Notes: generated from the sequence alone by a model not told the origin. DNA of 64,000 nucleotides from an uncultured Phascolarctobacterium sp. (GCA_949285135.1 CASDXO010000008.1:226470-290469); one strand, 5' to 3'; positions 49,910 to 59,253 are shown, counted from the first letter of the stretch. Made by a program: numbers and translations.

Positions 49910-52276
49910 TTATAAATCAATAACCGTAGCACCACTGCCACCAGTTTCCAGCGAGGCCATTTCCATTTTCTTCACAAAACGGTTAGTCTGCAAATAAGCA
50001 GTCAGCCCCGCACGCAGCGCTCCTGTACCTTTACCATGGATTAAACGCAGCTGGGTGATACCTGCCAGCAGCGCATCATCTATTGCCTTATCTACAACAG
50101 GAATAGCTTCATTAAGCGTCATGCCGCGCAAGTCAACTTCCTGTTTGGCACTGTTACTTTTCGCAACAAACATCTGATGAGCATAACCGGCTTTTTTGTG
50201 TTTCTTGACACTGGCTGGCTCACTGCTGACTGGCTGCGCCTTAGTCAGCAGACATTTGGCAGCAGGCACGTTCATTTTCAGGATACCCACCTGTACAGTT
50301 ACTTCGTCTCCCTTGACATCAGTAATCAGTCCGTTCTTACCCAGCGATACCACAAAAACATTGAGCCCCTTTTTAGCTGTCAGTGCTGTGAGCGGTGCTC
50401 CTTCCGGCAGCGGCGCATCCTCGCTGAGCTGTTTATTCAGCTTTTTGCGTGCTTCTTCCGCCGCCTGTTCCAGACGCCTGGTATCAAAGTCAGCTTTCAG
50501 GGCGCGCAGCTCCTTCAGTACCGCTTCAGACTCTCTGCGGCTGCGGCGATAGATATCGTCTGCCTGCTCGCGCGCTTTACGCAGCATCTCGTTACGGCGA
50601 CGTTCAAACTCCTGCTTGGCATGAGCCAGTTCATTGCGCAGATGCTCGCTTTCCAGACGCAGCTGTTCAATTTCTCTGCTGCCGCTTTCATAACGACGGC
50701 GCTCGCCTTCCAGTTCCTGCAGCACATTCTCCATGTGCGCATGTTCCTGATTCAGCAGCATTCCTGCCTGCTCTACAATGCTGTCACTGAGTCCCAGACG
50801 CCTGCTGATATTAAAGGCATTACTGCTTCCCGGTACGCCCATCAGCAGACGATATGTAGGCTTGAGCGATTCAGCATCAAACTCTACGCTGGCATTTTCC
50901 ATGCCCTCACGTTCGTAAGCAAAGGTTTTCAGCTCGCTGTAGTGAGTAGTAACGATAGCCAGCGCCTGCTGCTCCTTCATATGCTCAATAATGGACATAG
51001 CCAGTGCCGCCCCCTCATTAGGGTCAGTACCAGCACAGATTTCATCTATCAAAACCAGGTCTCCTGGTCTGATTTCATTCAGAATACCAATGATATTCTT
51101 CATATGACCAGAAAAAGTACTCAGGCTCTGCTCAATGCTCTGCTCGTCGCCAATATCGGCATACACTGCCCTGAATACCGGCAGCTTCGCACTTACAGCC
51201 GGAATAAACATTCCCGACTGGGCCATGAGGGCAAAAATACCTACCGCCTTTAAAGCTACTGTCTTGCCGCCAGTATTAGGCCCAGTAATAAGCAAGATAT
51301 TGAATTTTTCGCCCAGCTGGATATCAAGCGGCACTACTTTATCCTGCTGCAGCAGCGGGTGCCGCCCTTTTGCTATTTCCACCTTACCGCCGGAAAGCAG
51401 CATCGGACGCACGGCATGCAGCTCCTGCGCCAGATACGCCTTGCAGCAGATTACGTCCAGCTCAGTTAATACATCCAGAGAAGCAAGCAAAGCTGCAGCC
51501 TCGCTGCCTACATTGGCAGAAAGCTGCCTCAGGATGCGTTCTATTTCTTCTTTCTCCTCGGCTGCATAACGTTTAATATCATTATTCAGGTTTACCACTG
51601 CCAAAGGCTCAATAAACAAAGTAGCCCCTGTTCCCGACTGATCGTGTACAATACCGGGAAAGTTCATCTTGTATTCCTGCTTAATGGGAATTACATAGCG
51701 ATCGCCGCGCATGGTAACTAGATTATCCTGGAAATATTTCTGGTTATTCGGGTCATGCAGAATGGAATCAAGTTTTTCCTTCACTCTGTTTTTTGCAATC
51801 TGAATAGCACTGCGCAGCCCGTTCAGTCTGGGTGAAGCGCTGTCCTTGATTTCTCCGTGCTCATCAACAGACGCTTCAATCTGCTTTTCAAGTCTGGTAA
51901 AAACTTGCAGACCGTCAGCATATTCCTTCAGCACCGGTGCCAGCTCAGATTCATCATTCAAAAAGTACTTCATCTGCCTGATTGCCGCTGCCGTAATCAT
52001 AATATGCAGCAGCGCTTCCGGATCAAGCACGCCGCCTATTTCAGCACGCTTAACATCTGCTACGATATTATACGCGCCGCCAAAAGGAAACCTTTTGCCG
52101 CTGTCCAAAATAAACAAGGCTTCGGCAGTCTCTTCCTGCAGGCGGGTAACAGCACCAAAATCACTTTCTATCTGCAGCGCCAGTGCAGACTGTCTGCCTA
52201 AAGCAGTAGCAGCCTTGTCTGCCAGCCGGCTTTTTACTTTATCAAATTCTAAGGTTTTAATAGCAAATCTTGCCAT
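49910..52276 (-). CDS. mutS2: MutS2, recombination/ribosome-rescue ATPase with SMR domain
   Basis: 788 aa from the ATG at 52276, which has AAGGAG 5 bases upstream (a longer reading has no support and runs into the U32 gene). Core domain, ATPase with ITGPNTGGKTVALKA and DEICAGTDPNEGAALA, a long coiled coil (about residues 475-600) and a C-terminal SMR nuclease domain (VDLRGMTLNEAIPVV and LIHGKGTGALRAGL). MutS2 proteins suppress homologous recombination, and Bacillus MutS2 splits stalled ribosomes. It follows the U32 gene by 16 bp. Confidence 0.96.
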   Translation of the reverse strand: MARFAIKTLEFDKVKSRLADKAATALGRQSALALQIESDFGAVTRLQEETAEALFILDSGKRFPFGGAYNIVADVKRAEIGGVLDPEALLHIMITAAAIRQMKYFLNDESELAPVLKEYADGLQVFTRLEKQIEASVDEHGEIKDSASPRLNGLRSAIQIAKNRVKEKLDSILHDPNNQKYFQDNLVTMRGDRYVIPIKQEYKMNFPGIVHDQSGTGATLFIEPLAVVNLNNDIKRYAAEEKEEIERILRQLSANVGSEAAALLASLDVLTELDVICCKAYLAQELHAVRPMLLSGGKVEIAKGRHPLLQQDKVVPLDIQLGEKFNILLITGPNTGGKTVALKAVGIFALMAQSGMFIPAVSAKLPVFRAVYADIGDEQSIEQSLSTFSGHMKNIIGILNEIRPGDLVLIDEICAGTDPNEGAALAMSIIEHMKEQQALAIVTTHYSELKTFAYEREGMENASVEFDAESLKPTYRLLMGVPGSSNAFNISRRLGLSDSIVEQAGMLLNQEHAHMENVLQELEGERRRYESGSREIEQLRLESEHLRNELAHAKQEFERRRNEMLRKAREQADDIYRRSRRESEAVLKELRALKADFDTRRLEQAAEEARKKLNKQLSEDAPLPEGAPLTALTAKKGLNVFVVSLGKNGLITDVKGDEVTVQVGILKMNVPAAKCLLTKAQPVSSEPASVKKHKKAGYAHQMFVAKSNSAKQEVDLRGMTLNEAIPVVDKAIDDALLAGITQLRLIHGKGTGALRAGLTAYLQTNRFVKKMEMASLETGGSGATVIDL

Positions 52277-52292
52277 CGCTACTCCTTCTTTT

Positions 52293-54761
52293 TTACAAAA
52301 CTCCCCGGAAATAGTGTCCGCGGGTAGTATGCGGCATATTCTCGCCTGCTTCCAGCTCACCACGCAGCACACTCTTATACATAAATACCATTTCGGCAGT
52401 TTTCTGTTCATCATAGCTGCGCGCATCAATGCGCAGGCTCTTTACACCGATACTCTCCATATGTCTGATACTGGTCAGCATGGAAAGATCATGGGCATTA
52501 AGAATATGCATACGGCAGTACTGATCTGTCGCTATAGGGAACTGAGCATCTTTTCTGTCACTCAGGAACAGTTTTTCACGGCAGTTGAAAGTGCAGGTAC
52601 CCTTATCAAGATTTCCGAGAAAGCTACCGCCAACACAGTATTCAGAAACCATCATTTCTATTCTTCCCTGAACAAGACATTCTACCGGTACCGGCGATAC
52701 AGCTGCCAGATGTTCTACCTGCCCCATTGTCAGCTCCGCTGAAAGCACACCGCCTTCTGCGCCCTGTTCACGCCAGAATTCAAGCGACTGCACATTATAA
52801 ATATTCAGGCTGCCATCAGCCCAGAGGTGCAGATTGGCATATTCACGAGCCATAAGCCACAACCCGTTATTATTGATATACACACAGTCCGGCTGCAGTT
52901 CATTCCAGAGAGCAAACATTTTGTCGAAATATGCCAGCTGGCTTTCCTTAACAATACGCGGGGTCGCAAAGGCAAATTCTTTACCTGCTCTGCGCGCCAG
53001 CTGTGCTACTGCGCGGTAATCCTCTTCACTGATAAACTTACTGCTGAAACTGTCACCGCCGAATAATATTCTGTCAGCACCGGCATTGAGCGCCGCTTCT
53101 GCTTTTGCCACCGTATCACAGTGTACGGTAAGCAGGCTATGCCTGCTGCGGCTGCCCTTTTCCTTCGGCAATAGCTGCACACCGGCAAGTGTGCGCTGCC
53201 CACGTGCCGGCGCAAAAGCCTCCAGGCGCGCCGCATCAAGCATTTCGGCAGCTCTGCGTCTGGCTTCGTTCATCTCACTCATCGGCACCATGACATTTTC
53301 ATCATGCTCAAAGGTAAGGCTGTTCAAGCAGTATTCGGTAGTTCCCAGTCTGTCAATCTGCCTGCGTACCGTATCATCAGTCAGGGCACGTTTCATGGCA
53401 GGCTCAACAATAAATTCCGTTTCACCGTAACCAACATTGCCTTCGTCATCAGTAAGCATAACCTTCATTGTTTCACCCAGTTTTGCCGTCACTACAGCAT
53501 CAACAGGAATCCTGCGCTTTGCATCGCTGCCGAAAAACTGCTGCGCATAGCTCATCAGGGCATTATCCAATGTTCTGAATACCCTGTCATTAAGACGTAC
53601 ACCGTTAGGAACATCAATAGTTACCTGCTCACCGGGATAGCCGATAGTAGCGTCCTGTCCGTTCTTTTTCATCTCACTGACAGTTGTTCCCACACGTCCG
53701 CCAACAGTAACCCAAAATTCCAAACCATCTCCCAGATGCAGCTCTTTTTCCAGCTTGATAACAGCCTTGTTTTTGGCTTTATCAAGTCTGGTCACACGAC
53801 CGATTAACACACCTCTGTTATTAGGCCGTCTATCGCTCATCATCTTCCTGCCGGGACGTTCTGTAAGATAAGCTGTAGTAAAATCACGGTTAAAAATCTG
53901 TTCAATATTTGCATAATCCTGCTGCGGCACCTTATAGTCGCCTGCAAGATACGCATCAATAGCCCGACGATAAGCGTCTACCACCACGGCAACATATTCA
54001 GGCCGTTTCATCCTGCCTTCGATTTTATAGGACACAACTCCAGTTTCTATAAGCTGCGGCAAAATGCTCAAAGTATTCATATCTTTAGGGCTCAGCAAAT
54101 ACTGTCCCGCATCTTTTCCAGCCAGCATATCGTCGCCGGCACTGTTCACAAGTTTATAAGGCAGCCGGCAGGGCTGGGCACAACGCCCACGGTTGCCGCT
54201 GCGTCCGCCAATCAGACTGCTCATCAGACATTGCCCGGAATAGCAGACACACAATGCTCCGTGAATAAATGTTTCTATTTCTGTACCGACAGCGCAGGCT
54301 GCCTTAATTTCCTCCAGACTTAGCTCGCGCGCCAGTACAGTACGTTCCAGACCAGCATGCACAGCAAATTTTACGCCGCCGCTGTTAGTCACCGTCATCT
54401 GCGTACTGGCATGTAACGGCAATTCCGGCACAATCTGCCTTGCCAGACGAATAACGCCCAAATCCTGTACGATAATACCGTCTACACCAACATTATTTAA
54501 AAACAGCAGATAATCAGCCAGCTCCTGCAGCTCGCTGTCATCTACCAGCGTATTGACAGTAATATACAGGCGCACACGATGCATATGGGCAAAATAAACT
54601 GCTCTTGTCATTTCTTCCCGGTCAAAATTGCTTGCATACTGGCGTGCGCCAAAAGCCTTGCCGCCCATGTAGACAGCATCAGCCCCGGCATTTACCGCTG
54701 CTTCCAAAGCTTCCCAGCTCCCGGCAGGCGCCAGCAGTTCTATTCTTTGTGTTCTTTCCAT
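52293..54761 (-). CDS. U32 family protein (RlhA-like, putative rRNA hydroxylation)
   Basis: 822 aa. The N-terminal U32 domain starts LLAPAGSWEALEAAVNAGADAVYMGGKAFGAR; the family's Cys region GALCVCYSGQCLMSSLIGGRSGNRGRCAQPCRLPY follows at about residue 170-200. The DUF3656-type middle is followed by a second TIM-barrel-like half (NAGADRILFGGDSFSSKF) with further Cys (GTCTFNCREKLFL). E. coli RlhA of this family makes 5-hydroxycytidine in 23S rRNA; the peptidase name is historical. It follows zapA by 16 bp. Confidence 0.88.
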   Translation of the reverse strand: MERTQRIELLAPAGSWEALEAAVNAGADAVYMGGKAFGARQYASNFDREEMTRAVYFAHMHRVRLYITVNTLVDDSELQELADYLLFLNNVGVDGIIVQDLGVIRLARQIVPELPLHASTQMTVTNSGGVKFAVHAGLERTVLARELSLEEIKAACAVGTEIETFIHGALCVCYSGQCLMSSLIGGRSGNRGRCAQPCRLPYKLVNSAGDDMLAGKDAGQYLLSPKDMNTLSILPQLIETGVVSYKIEGRMKRPEYVAVVVDAYRRAIDAYLAGDYKVPQQDYANIEQIFNRDFTTAYLTERPGRKMMSDRRPNNRGVLIGRVTRLDKAKNKAVIKLEKELHLGDGLEFWVTVGGRVGTTVSEMKKNGQDATIGYPGEQVTIDVPNGVRLNDRVFRTLDNALMSYAQQFFGSDAKRRIPVDAVVTAKLGETMKVMLTDDEGNVGYGETEFIVEPAMKRALTDDTVRRQIDRLGTTEYCLNSLTFEHDENVMVPMSEMNEARRRAAEMLDAARLEAFAPARGQRTLAGVQLLPKEKGSRSRHSLLTVHCDTVAKAEAALNAGADRILFGGDSFSSKFISEEDYRAVAQLARRAGKEFAFATPRIVKESQLAYFDKMFALWNELQPDCVYINNNGLWLMAREYANLHLWADGSLNIYNVQSLEFWREQGAEGGVLSAELTMGQVEHLAAVSPVPVECLVQGRIEMMVSEYCVGGSFLGNLDKGTCTFNCREKLFLSDRKDAQFPIATDQYCRMHILNAHDLSMLTSIRHMESIGVKSLRIDARSYDEQKTAEMVFMYKSVLRGELEAGENMPHTTRGHYFRGVL

Positions 54762-54777
54762 ACAATAATCCTCTGTA

Positions 54778-55023
54778 TTAGCGTTCTTTAGCTACAGCAA
54801 GCAGTCTGTCATAGTCTTTCCGCAGACGGTACAACTCGCCAGCAAGGTCAAGCGCTGTCCATACAGCCAGCCTGCCTGTATCAGTAATCTGTTTCTGCTC
54901 TGCCAGCTGCTGCATTTTTCTGTCAACCAGCTCTGCAACTGCCATTACATCACCTTGCGAAGCTTCAGTCCGCAGCATATATGTTTCGTTGTAAATTTTT
55001 ACTGAAACAGCGGTCTTTTCCAT
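54778..55023 (-). CDS. zapA: ZapA, cell division protein
   Basis: 81 aa. MEKTAVSVKIYNETYMLRTEASQGD and VAELVDRKMQQLAEQ match ZapA, which bundles FtsZ filaments at the septum. The rest is predicted coiled coil (LDLAGELYRLRKDYDRLL). Normal size. It lies between the I42-like gene and the U32 gene in one run. Confidence 0.88.
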   Translation of the reverse strand: MEKTAVSVKIYNETYMLRTEASQGDVMAVAELVDRKMQQLAEQKQITDTGRLAVWTALDLAGELYRLRKDYDRLLAVAKER

Positions 55024-55025
55024 AA

Positions 55026-55880
55026 TTACTCCTTGATTACCACCTTAAACGAAAAACTGTTGACAGCCTGTTTTTCCCAGGGACGTTTATATTCCAGCGT
55101 CACTGTACATTCACCAGGCTCCTGTGCAGTAAGTACCATGATTTCCGTTCCCGGAGTGCCAACACGATTATCAGTGCTGTGCGGCATAATAAAAGAGCTG
55201 CCTACTTTTTGAATACGGCTCTCAGCCGCTTTATCCAGCTTTACCTCCCAACGATAACCGCTGGAAGGATTAGAGTCCAGCTTCAAAGCCATCAGACTGC
55301 CGGATGGCACGGTCAGCACCTTATCCGCAGCATTCTGCGTCAGGCGGGCAATCTGCAGCAATCTTCCGGCATCGCCGATACGCATATATGGCATCAGGCG
55401 ACCATAGCCGATAAAGCTGTCATATTCGCTCTTACCGGCAGCACGCAGATACAAGCCTCTTTCCGCAAACAGAATATCACTGCTGCCATTCAGTAACGCC
55501 TTAAATTCATCAGTTTCAGTATAAAAATCGCCGAGAGTAAATTCTCTGCCGCTGGTAAGGTCGATATTCACACCCTGATATGCTGTGCGGCCATTATTTT
55601 CGGCTTTTAACAATACTCCTACCAGACTGGGACGGTTCAGTTTTACTTCATAAGACAGCTTTCCCTGGCCGCCTACATCCTGCAACAGCTTTTTAGCCTT
55701 ATCCTGCAGGATATTATTAGCCTGTTTTTCCAGTGTCACATCATTACTGCCGTCAATATAAGGAAGGGTTCCTTCTGCCCTGCCAAAAGATACGGGCGCA
55801 GATAATACTGTTGTCTGCTGGTCGGCAAAAACAGGCACACAAATCATCATCCAAAGCAAAACTGTCAGAATAAATTTCAT
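55026..55880 (-). CDS. Secreted protein with chagasin-like (I42) C-terminal domain
   Basis: 284 aa from the ATG at 55880; the AGGAGG lies 6 bases upstream. Signal peptide MKFILTVLLWMMICVPVFA. The middle (about residues 25-170) has a DUF3298/DUF4163-like look (SYEVKLNRPSL, DLTSGREFTLGDFY). The C-terminal ~95 residues carry chagasin-family inhibitor motifs: LDSNPSSGYRWEV, GTPGTEIMVL and YKRPWE, the three loops that block papain-type cysteine proteases. Envelope-located protease inhibitor is the best guess; the target is unknown. It sits 22 bp after gltX. Confidence 0.82.
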   Translation of the reverse strand: MKFILTVLLWMMICVPVFADQQTTVLSAPVSFGRAEGTLPYIDGSNDVTLEKQANNILQDKAKKLLQDVGGQGKLSYEVKLNRPSLVGVLLKAENNGRTAYQGVNIDLTSGREFTLGDFYTETDEFKALLNGSSDILFAERGLYLRAAGKSEYDSFIGYGRLMPYMRIGDAGRLLQIARLTQNAADKVLTVPSGSLMALKLDSNPSSGYRWEVKLDKAAESRIQKVGSSFIMPHSTDNRVGTPGTEIMVLTAQEPGECTVTLEYKRPWEKQAVNSFSFKVVIKE

Positions 55881-55902
55881 AACCGGCCTCCTCACTGTTA
55901 TC

Positions 55903-57366
55903 TTACAGAGATTTTATATATTCCACTGCCTTACGCATTCTTGCAAGAGTTTTTTCCTTGCCTAAAAGTACCATAACATCGAACATACCAGGGCTGACAG
56001 TACGTCCTGTAAGTGCCAGACGGGTGGGATGGATAACCTTGCCCAATGCCAGTCCGTTATCCTCCGCAATCCTGTTATAAACAGCCTCAGTGCTGGCAAG
56101 GTCAAATACTTCGTCAGCTTCCAGTGCCGCAATACATTTTTCCAGCAGCTCAGCAGCTTCCGGCTTAAAGTGTTTAGCTACGCCTTTTTCGTCATAAGCT
56201 TCTATATTCTTAAAGAAATATACTGCAGCATCTGCAACTTCCTGCAGTGTCTTAACACGTACACGTACAGTATCAACCAGTTTGGCAAAATACTCTTTGT
56301 TTTCTGCCAGCCATTCTTTAGTTACCAGGCCGTCTTTCAGGAAGAAAGTCTCTGCTTCCGGCAGAATTTTCTCAAGAGGTAATTCGGATAAGTACTGACC
56401 GTTCATCCAGGTCAGCTTTTTAGTATCATATACCGCAGCCTTTTTGGACATCTGCTCAAGTTCAAATAATTTTACGGTTTCTTCCAAAGTAAAGATTTCT
56501 CTTTCATCGCCGGGACCCCAGCCAAGCAGGGTAAGATAGTTAACAATAGCTTCCGGCAGATAGCCCTGCGCACGGAATTCTTCAACAGAGGTTGCACCGT
56601 GACGCTTGCTGAGCTTGGAACGGTCAGGAGCCAGAATCATCGGCATATGGCCGAATTTAGGCGGTTCAAAACCCAGTGCTTCATAAATAAGCAGCTGCTT
56701 AGGCGTATTGGACAGATGCTCCTCTGCGCGCAATACGTGAGTCATGCCCATCAGATGATCATCCACCACAACAGCAAAGTTATACGTAGGCATACCATTA
56801 CTCTTCACGATAACAAAATCATCAAACTGATCCATATTAAAGGTAACATCGCCATGAATCAGATCATGTACGGTAATGCTGCCTTCTGTAGGAATCTTGA
56901 TGCGCACGGAATAAGGCTCGCCGGCAGCAGCTCTTGCCCTGGCTTCTTCCGGATCAAGATCACGGCAGGTACGGCCATAACGGAACGGCTGTTTTGCCGC
57001 ACGCTGTTTTTCACGCTCAGCTTCCAAATCAGCCGGAGTGCAGAAACAGTAATATGCTTTGCCCTCATCCAAAAGCTGCTGAGCATATTTGCTGTACAGC
57101 TCGCGTCGTTCAGACTGATAATACGGGCCGCAGTCGCCGCCAACTTCCGGACCTTCATCCCAGTTCAGACCCAGCCATTTCAGGCTGGTAAGAATCTGGC
57201 TGACGGAATCCTCTTTTAAACGCTCGGTATCGGTATCTTCGATACGCAAAATCAGCTTGCCTCCCATTTTACGGGCAAACAGCCAGTTAAACAGCGCCGT
57301 ACGTGCACCACCAATATGTAAATACCCAGTAGGACTGGGAGCAAATCTTACTCTGACTTCTGACAT
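55903..57366 (-). CDS. gltX: Glutamyl-tRNA synthetase
   Basis: 487 aa class I synthetase. FAPSPTGYLHIGGARTALFNW is the HIGH region, KLSKRHGATSVEEF the KMSKS region, and LRIEDTDTERLKED a family block. The Cys in YYCFCTPADLEAEREKQ correspond to a zinc-knuckle region in many GluRS. The start has AAGGAG upstream and a good promoter. Full length. Confidence 0.97.
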   Translation of the reverse strand: MSEVRVRFAPSPTGYLHIGGARTALFNWLFARKMGGKLILRIEDTDTERLKEDSVSQILTSLKWLGLNWDEGPEVGGDCGPYYQSERRELYSKYAQQLLDEGKAYYCFCTPADLEAEREKQRAAKQPFRYGRTCRDLDPEEARARAAAGEPYSVRIKIPTEGSITVHDLIHGDVTFNMDQFDDFVIVKSNGMPTYNFAVVVDDHLMGMTHVLRAEEHLSNTPKQLLIYEALGFEPPKFGHMPMILAPDRSKLSKRHGATSVEEFRAQGYLPEAIVNYLTLLGWGPGDEREIFTLEETVKLFELEQMSKKAAVYDTKKLTWMNGQYLSELPLEKILPEAETFFLKDGLVTKEWLAENKEYFAKLVDTVRVRVKTLQEVADAAVYFFKNIEAYDEKGVAKHFKPEAAELLEKCIAALEADEVFDLASTEAVYNRIAEDNGLALGKVIHPTRLALTGRTVSPGMFDVMVLLGKEKTLARMRKAVEYIKSL

Positions 57367-57414
57367 TTTCTCGTCTCCTTAATTATCTAAAAATAAAAAT
57401 TGTATATCAGAATA

Positions 57415-57443
57415 ATTATACCCCCTAATAAAACAAACTGCAA
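57415..57443 (-). promoter_or_regulatory. Promoter of the gltX-I42-zapA-U32-mutS2 run
   Basis: TTGCAG (57443-57438) and perfect TATAAT (57420-57415) on the minus strand, 17-base spacing, about 49 bases before gltX. Confidence 0.75.
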
Positions 57444-57464
57444 ACACACACTGCTAAAAAACGC

Positions 57465-57500
57465 AAAAAACACCGATAAATCACAAAGATTTATCGGTGT
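57465..57500 (-). terminator. Terminator of the DEAD-box gene
   Basis: An 11-bp perfect stem (CACCGATAAAT, 57471-57481 and 57489-57499) followed by TTTTTTG on the minus strand, directly after the stop. Confidence 0.88.
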
Positions 57501-57505
57501 GAAAA

Positions 57506-58762
57506 TCACTTCTTTTTATTTTGTCTTCTGTTGCTTCCGGTCTTGGGCGCCTTGCGCTTATCAGCCACCGCGTTGCGTCCGCGTTTAGGTACGCCGGCTT
57601 TTTTCTTTTTATTATTGGTGGCGGCAGTCACTCTTCTGGCAACAGTTTTGCCTTCCAGATTCTGCCTTTCCATAACAATGTTCAGTCTGGTTTCAATATT
57701 GCGCAACCACTTTACTTCTTCTGCCGTATAAAAGGTAACGGCAATGCCATCGTTGCCGGCACGACCTGTTCTGCCAATGCGGTGTACGTACCAGTCCACG
57801 TCATGGGGAATGTCATAATTCAGGACATGGGTTACGCCTTCTACATCAAGGCCTCTTGCTGCCAAATCGCTGGCTACGAGAATCTGTATTCTGGCATCGC
57901 GGAATGCCTTCATTACTGTTTTACGTTTAACGGCAGACATCTCTCCATGCAGCACATCTACATTATAACCCTGAGTACCCAGCCATTCTCCTACTTCCTT
58001 AGCCCGTTCCTTGCTCATGCAGAACACAATCATCAGATAAGGGTTGTAACGGTCAATTAAAGCAGCGGTTGCTCTGTTCTTGTATTCTTCCGTAGTCTTG
58101 ATGCATATCTGCTTGATTTTTTCTACTACGGCTTCTTCCGGATTAATATCTATCAAAGCGCAGTTTTTGGTCAGCTTTTTGCCCAGCTTGCGCACTTCTT
58201 CAGAAAGAGTTGCAGAGCACAGCATGGTCTGATGCTCCGGCGCCGTCATGGAAATCAGCTCGGCAGCCTCGTCAATAAAGCCCTGCTTGAGCATCTCGTC
58301 CACTTCGTCCAGCACCAGATATTTGACACCGCCCAAAGATGTATTACCCTTCCTGATATGGTCTAACAGGCGACCCGGCGTGCCAATCAGCACATGACTT
58401 TTTCCCTCCAGCTTATTTTTCTGCAGTTCAAAGTCACGGCCGCCGGTAACAGCCAGCACCTTGATTTCGCTGTTACCGGTAATTTTTTTGAATTCACCGG
58501 CAATCTGCTGTGCCAGTTCACGGGTAGGCGTAATTACCAATGCCTGGACGTAAGGCTTTTTCACATCTATTTTTTCCGCCAGAGGTACTAAAAACGCAAG
58601 TGTCTTGCCAGTCCCTGTCTGCGCTCTGGCAATAACATCTCTGCCTGCAAACAAAGCAGGAATGGCCTGTTCCTGTACAGGCATAGGTTTTTTAATACCC
58701 ATTTTATTAAGCTGTTCTACTGTATGAGCACATACATGCAGTGCTGCAAAGCCATTTGTCAT
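57506..58762 (-). CDS. DEAD-box RNA helicase
   Basis: 418 aa. Motifs: QEQAIPALFAGRDVIARAQTGTGKT (Q motif and motif I), PTRELAQQIAGE (Ia), TPGRLLDHIRKG (Ib), LDEVDEMLKQGF (II, DEVD variant), CSATLS (III), ASDLAARGLDVEGV and HRIGRTGRAG (V/VI). A Lys/Arg-rich tail (KKKKAGVPKRGRNAVADKRKA) likely binds RNA. It resembles cold-shock helicases (CshA/CshB-like), but I cannot assign the exact one. The ATG at 58762 is chosen because GAGGT is spaced 7 bases from it. Confidence 0.92.
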   Translation of the reverse strand: MTNGFAALHVCAHTVEQLNKMGIKKPMPVQEQAIPALFAGRDVIARAQTGTGKTLAFLVPLAEKIDVKKPYVQALVITPTRELAQQIAGEFKKITGNSEIKVLAVTGGRDFELQKNKLEGKSHVLIGTPGRLLDHIRKGNTSLGGVKYLVLDEVDEMLKQGFIDEAAELISMTAPEHQTMLCSATLSEEVRKLGKKLTKNCALIDINPEEAVVEKIKQICIKTTEEYKNRATAALIDRYNPYLMIVFCMSKERAKEVGEWLGTQGYNVDVLHGEMSAVKRKTVMKAFRDARIQILVASDLAARGLDVEGVTHVLNYDIPHDVDWYVHRIGRTGRAGNDGIAVTFYTAEEVKWLRNIETRLNIVMERQNLEGKTVARRVTAATNNKKKKAGVPKRGRNAVADKRKAPKTGSNRRQNKKK

Positions 58763-58801
58763 CTTCATACCTCTTTTCTCTTATTGTTATTTGCCCTAAA
58801 A

Positions 58802-58832
58802 CGAAAAAATCTCAATGCCACATGACATTGAG
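58802..58832 (-). terminator. Terminator-like hairpin upstream of the DEAD-box gene
   Basis: On the minus strand CTCAATG-8-CATTGAG is followed by ATTTTTTCG, 39 bases before the helicase start. It may end a prophage transcript or a former RNA gene, or act as a leader attenuator. Confidence 0.6.
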
Positions 58833-58846
58833 AACATTTATCCGTT

Positions 58847-58890
58847 GTATTGATGGTGCCGCGGACTCGAAGGTTGCTTAGCGGACACAA
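58847..58890. other. Candidate chromosome-prophage junction (tRNA-3'-end-like remnant)
   Basis: On the minus strand TTCGAGTCCGCGGCACCA (58870-58853) looks like the T-loop-to-CCA end of a tRNA but is 5 bases shorter than a real one and has no matching 5' half. It sits at the switch from housekeeping to phage genes and just upstream of a terminator, so it could be an attachment-site remnant. This is weak inference. Confidence 0.3.
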
Positions 58891-58918
58891 AAAAGTATTC
58901 ACGATTACCAAACAAGAA

Positions 58919-59203
58919 CTATACGCTTGTTAAGTATTCGATTATATCCTCAATGTTATGAAGCAAAGAAGCTTGTTCTTTAATTATTATAAAAAGTTTG
59001 TTTCTTGCAGCAGCAATTGCATTATAAGCTGATTCCTTCTGCAGATGCTCGTCTGCAGCAATCTGGTAGATACACTTTTCATCTACATACCAAGATAATA
59101 ATATTCGCTCATCACGATTTTTCAATCCTGCGGCAGCAATTAGTCTTGCAACTGCTGGCTTGGACAAACTTGACAGCTTCTTTGCGAATGTCCTTCTGTC
59201 CAT
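58919..59203 (-). CDS. Phage protein with sigma-70 region-4-like HTH
   Basis: 94 aa from the ATG at 59203. The segment ERILLSWYVDEKCIYQIA followed by SAYNAIAAARNKL reads like the helix-turn-helix of sigma region 4 or of phage late-gene activators. A near-consensus promoter places the transcription start within about 3 bases of the ATG, so the message may be leaderless; no Shine-Dalgarno is seen. It is the last phage gene on this side. The assignment rests on pattern only. Confidence 0.6.
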   Translation of the reverse strand: MDRRTFAKKLSSLSKPAVARLIAAAGLKNRDERILLSWYVDEKCIYQIAADEHLQKESAYNAIAAARNKLFIIIKEQASLLHNIEDIIEYLTSV

Positions 59204-59212
59204 AGCATTGAA

Positions 59213-59241
59213 ATTATACCATAAAAAAACAGGACGTGCAA
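59213..59241 (-). promoter_or_regulatory. Promoter of the sigma-like phage gene
   Basis: TTGCAC (59241-59236) and TATAAT (59218-59213) on the minus strand with 17-base spacing. The -35 lies in the loop of the upstream terminator. Confidence 0.7.
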
Positions 59242-59250
59242 AACGTCCTG
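59221..59250 (-). terminator. Terminator after the 190-aa phage gene
   Basis: CAGGACG-7-CGTCCTG stem followed on the minus strand by TTTTTTTATGG, directly after the stop codon at 59,254. Confidence 0.8.
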
Positions 59251-59253
59251 CTT

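Noticed and set aside
58850..58870. T-box riboswitch (GGTGCCGCG on plus)
   Set aside because: No specifier or antiterminator structure, and no plus-strand gene follows.
58847..58890. Complete tRNA gene
   Set aside because: T-loop-to-CCA spacing is 5 bases short and no acceptor, D-arm or anticodon partner can be folded.
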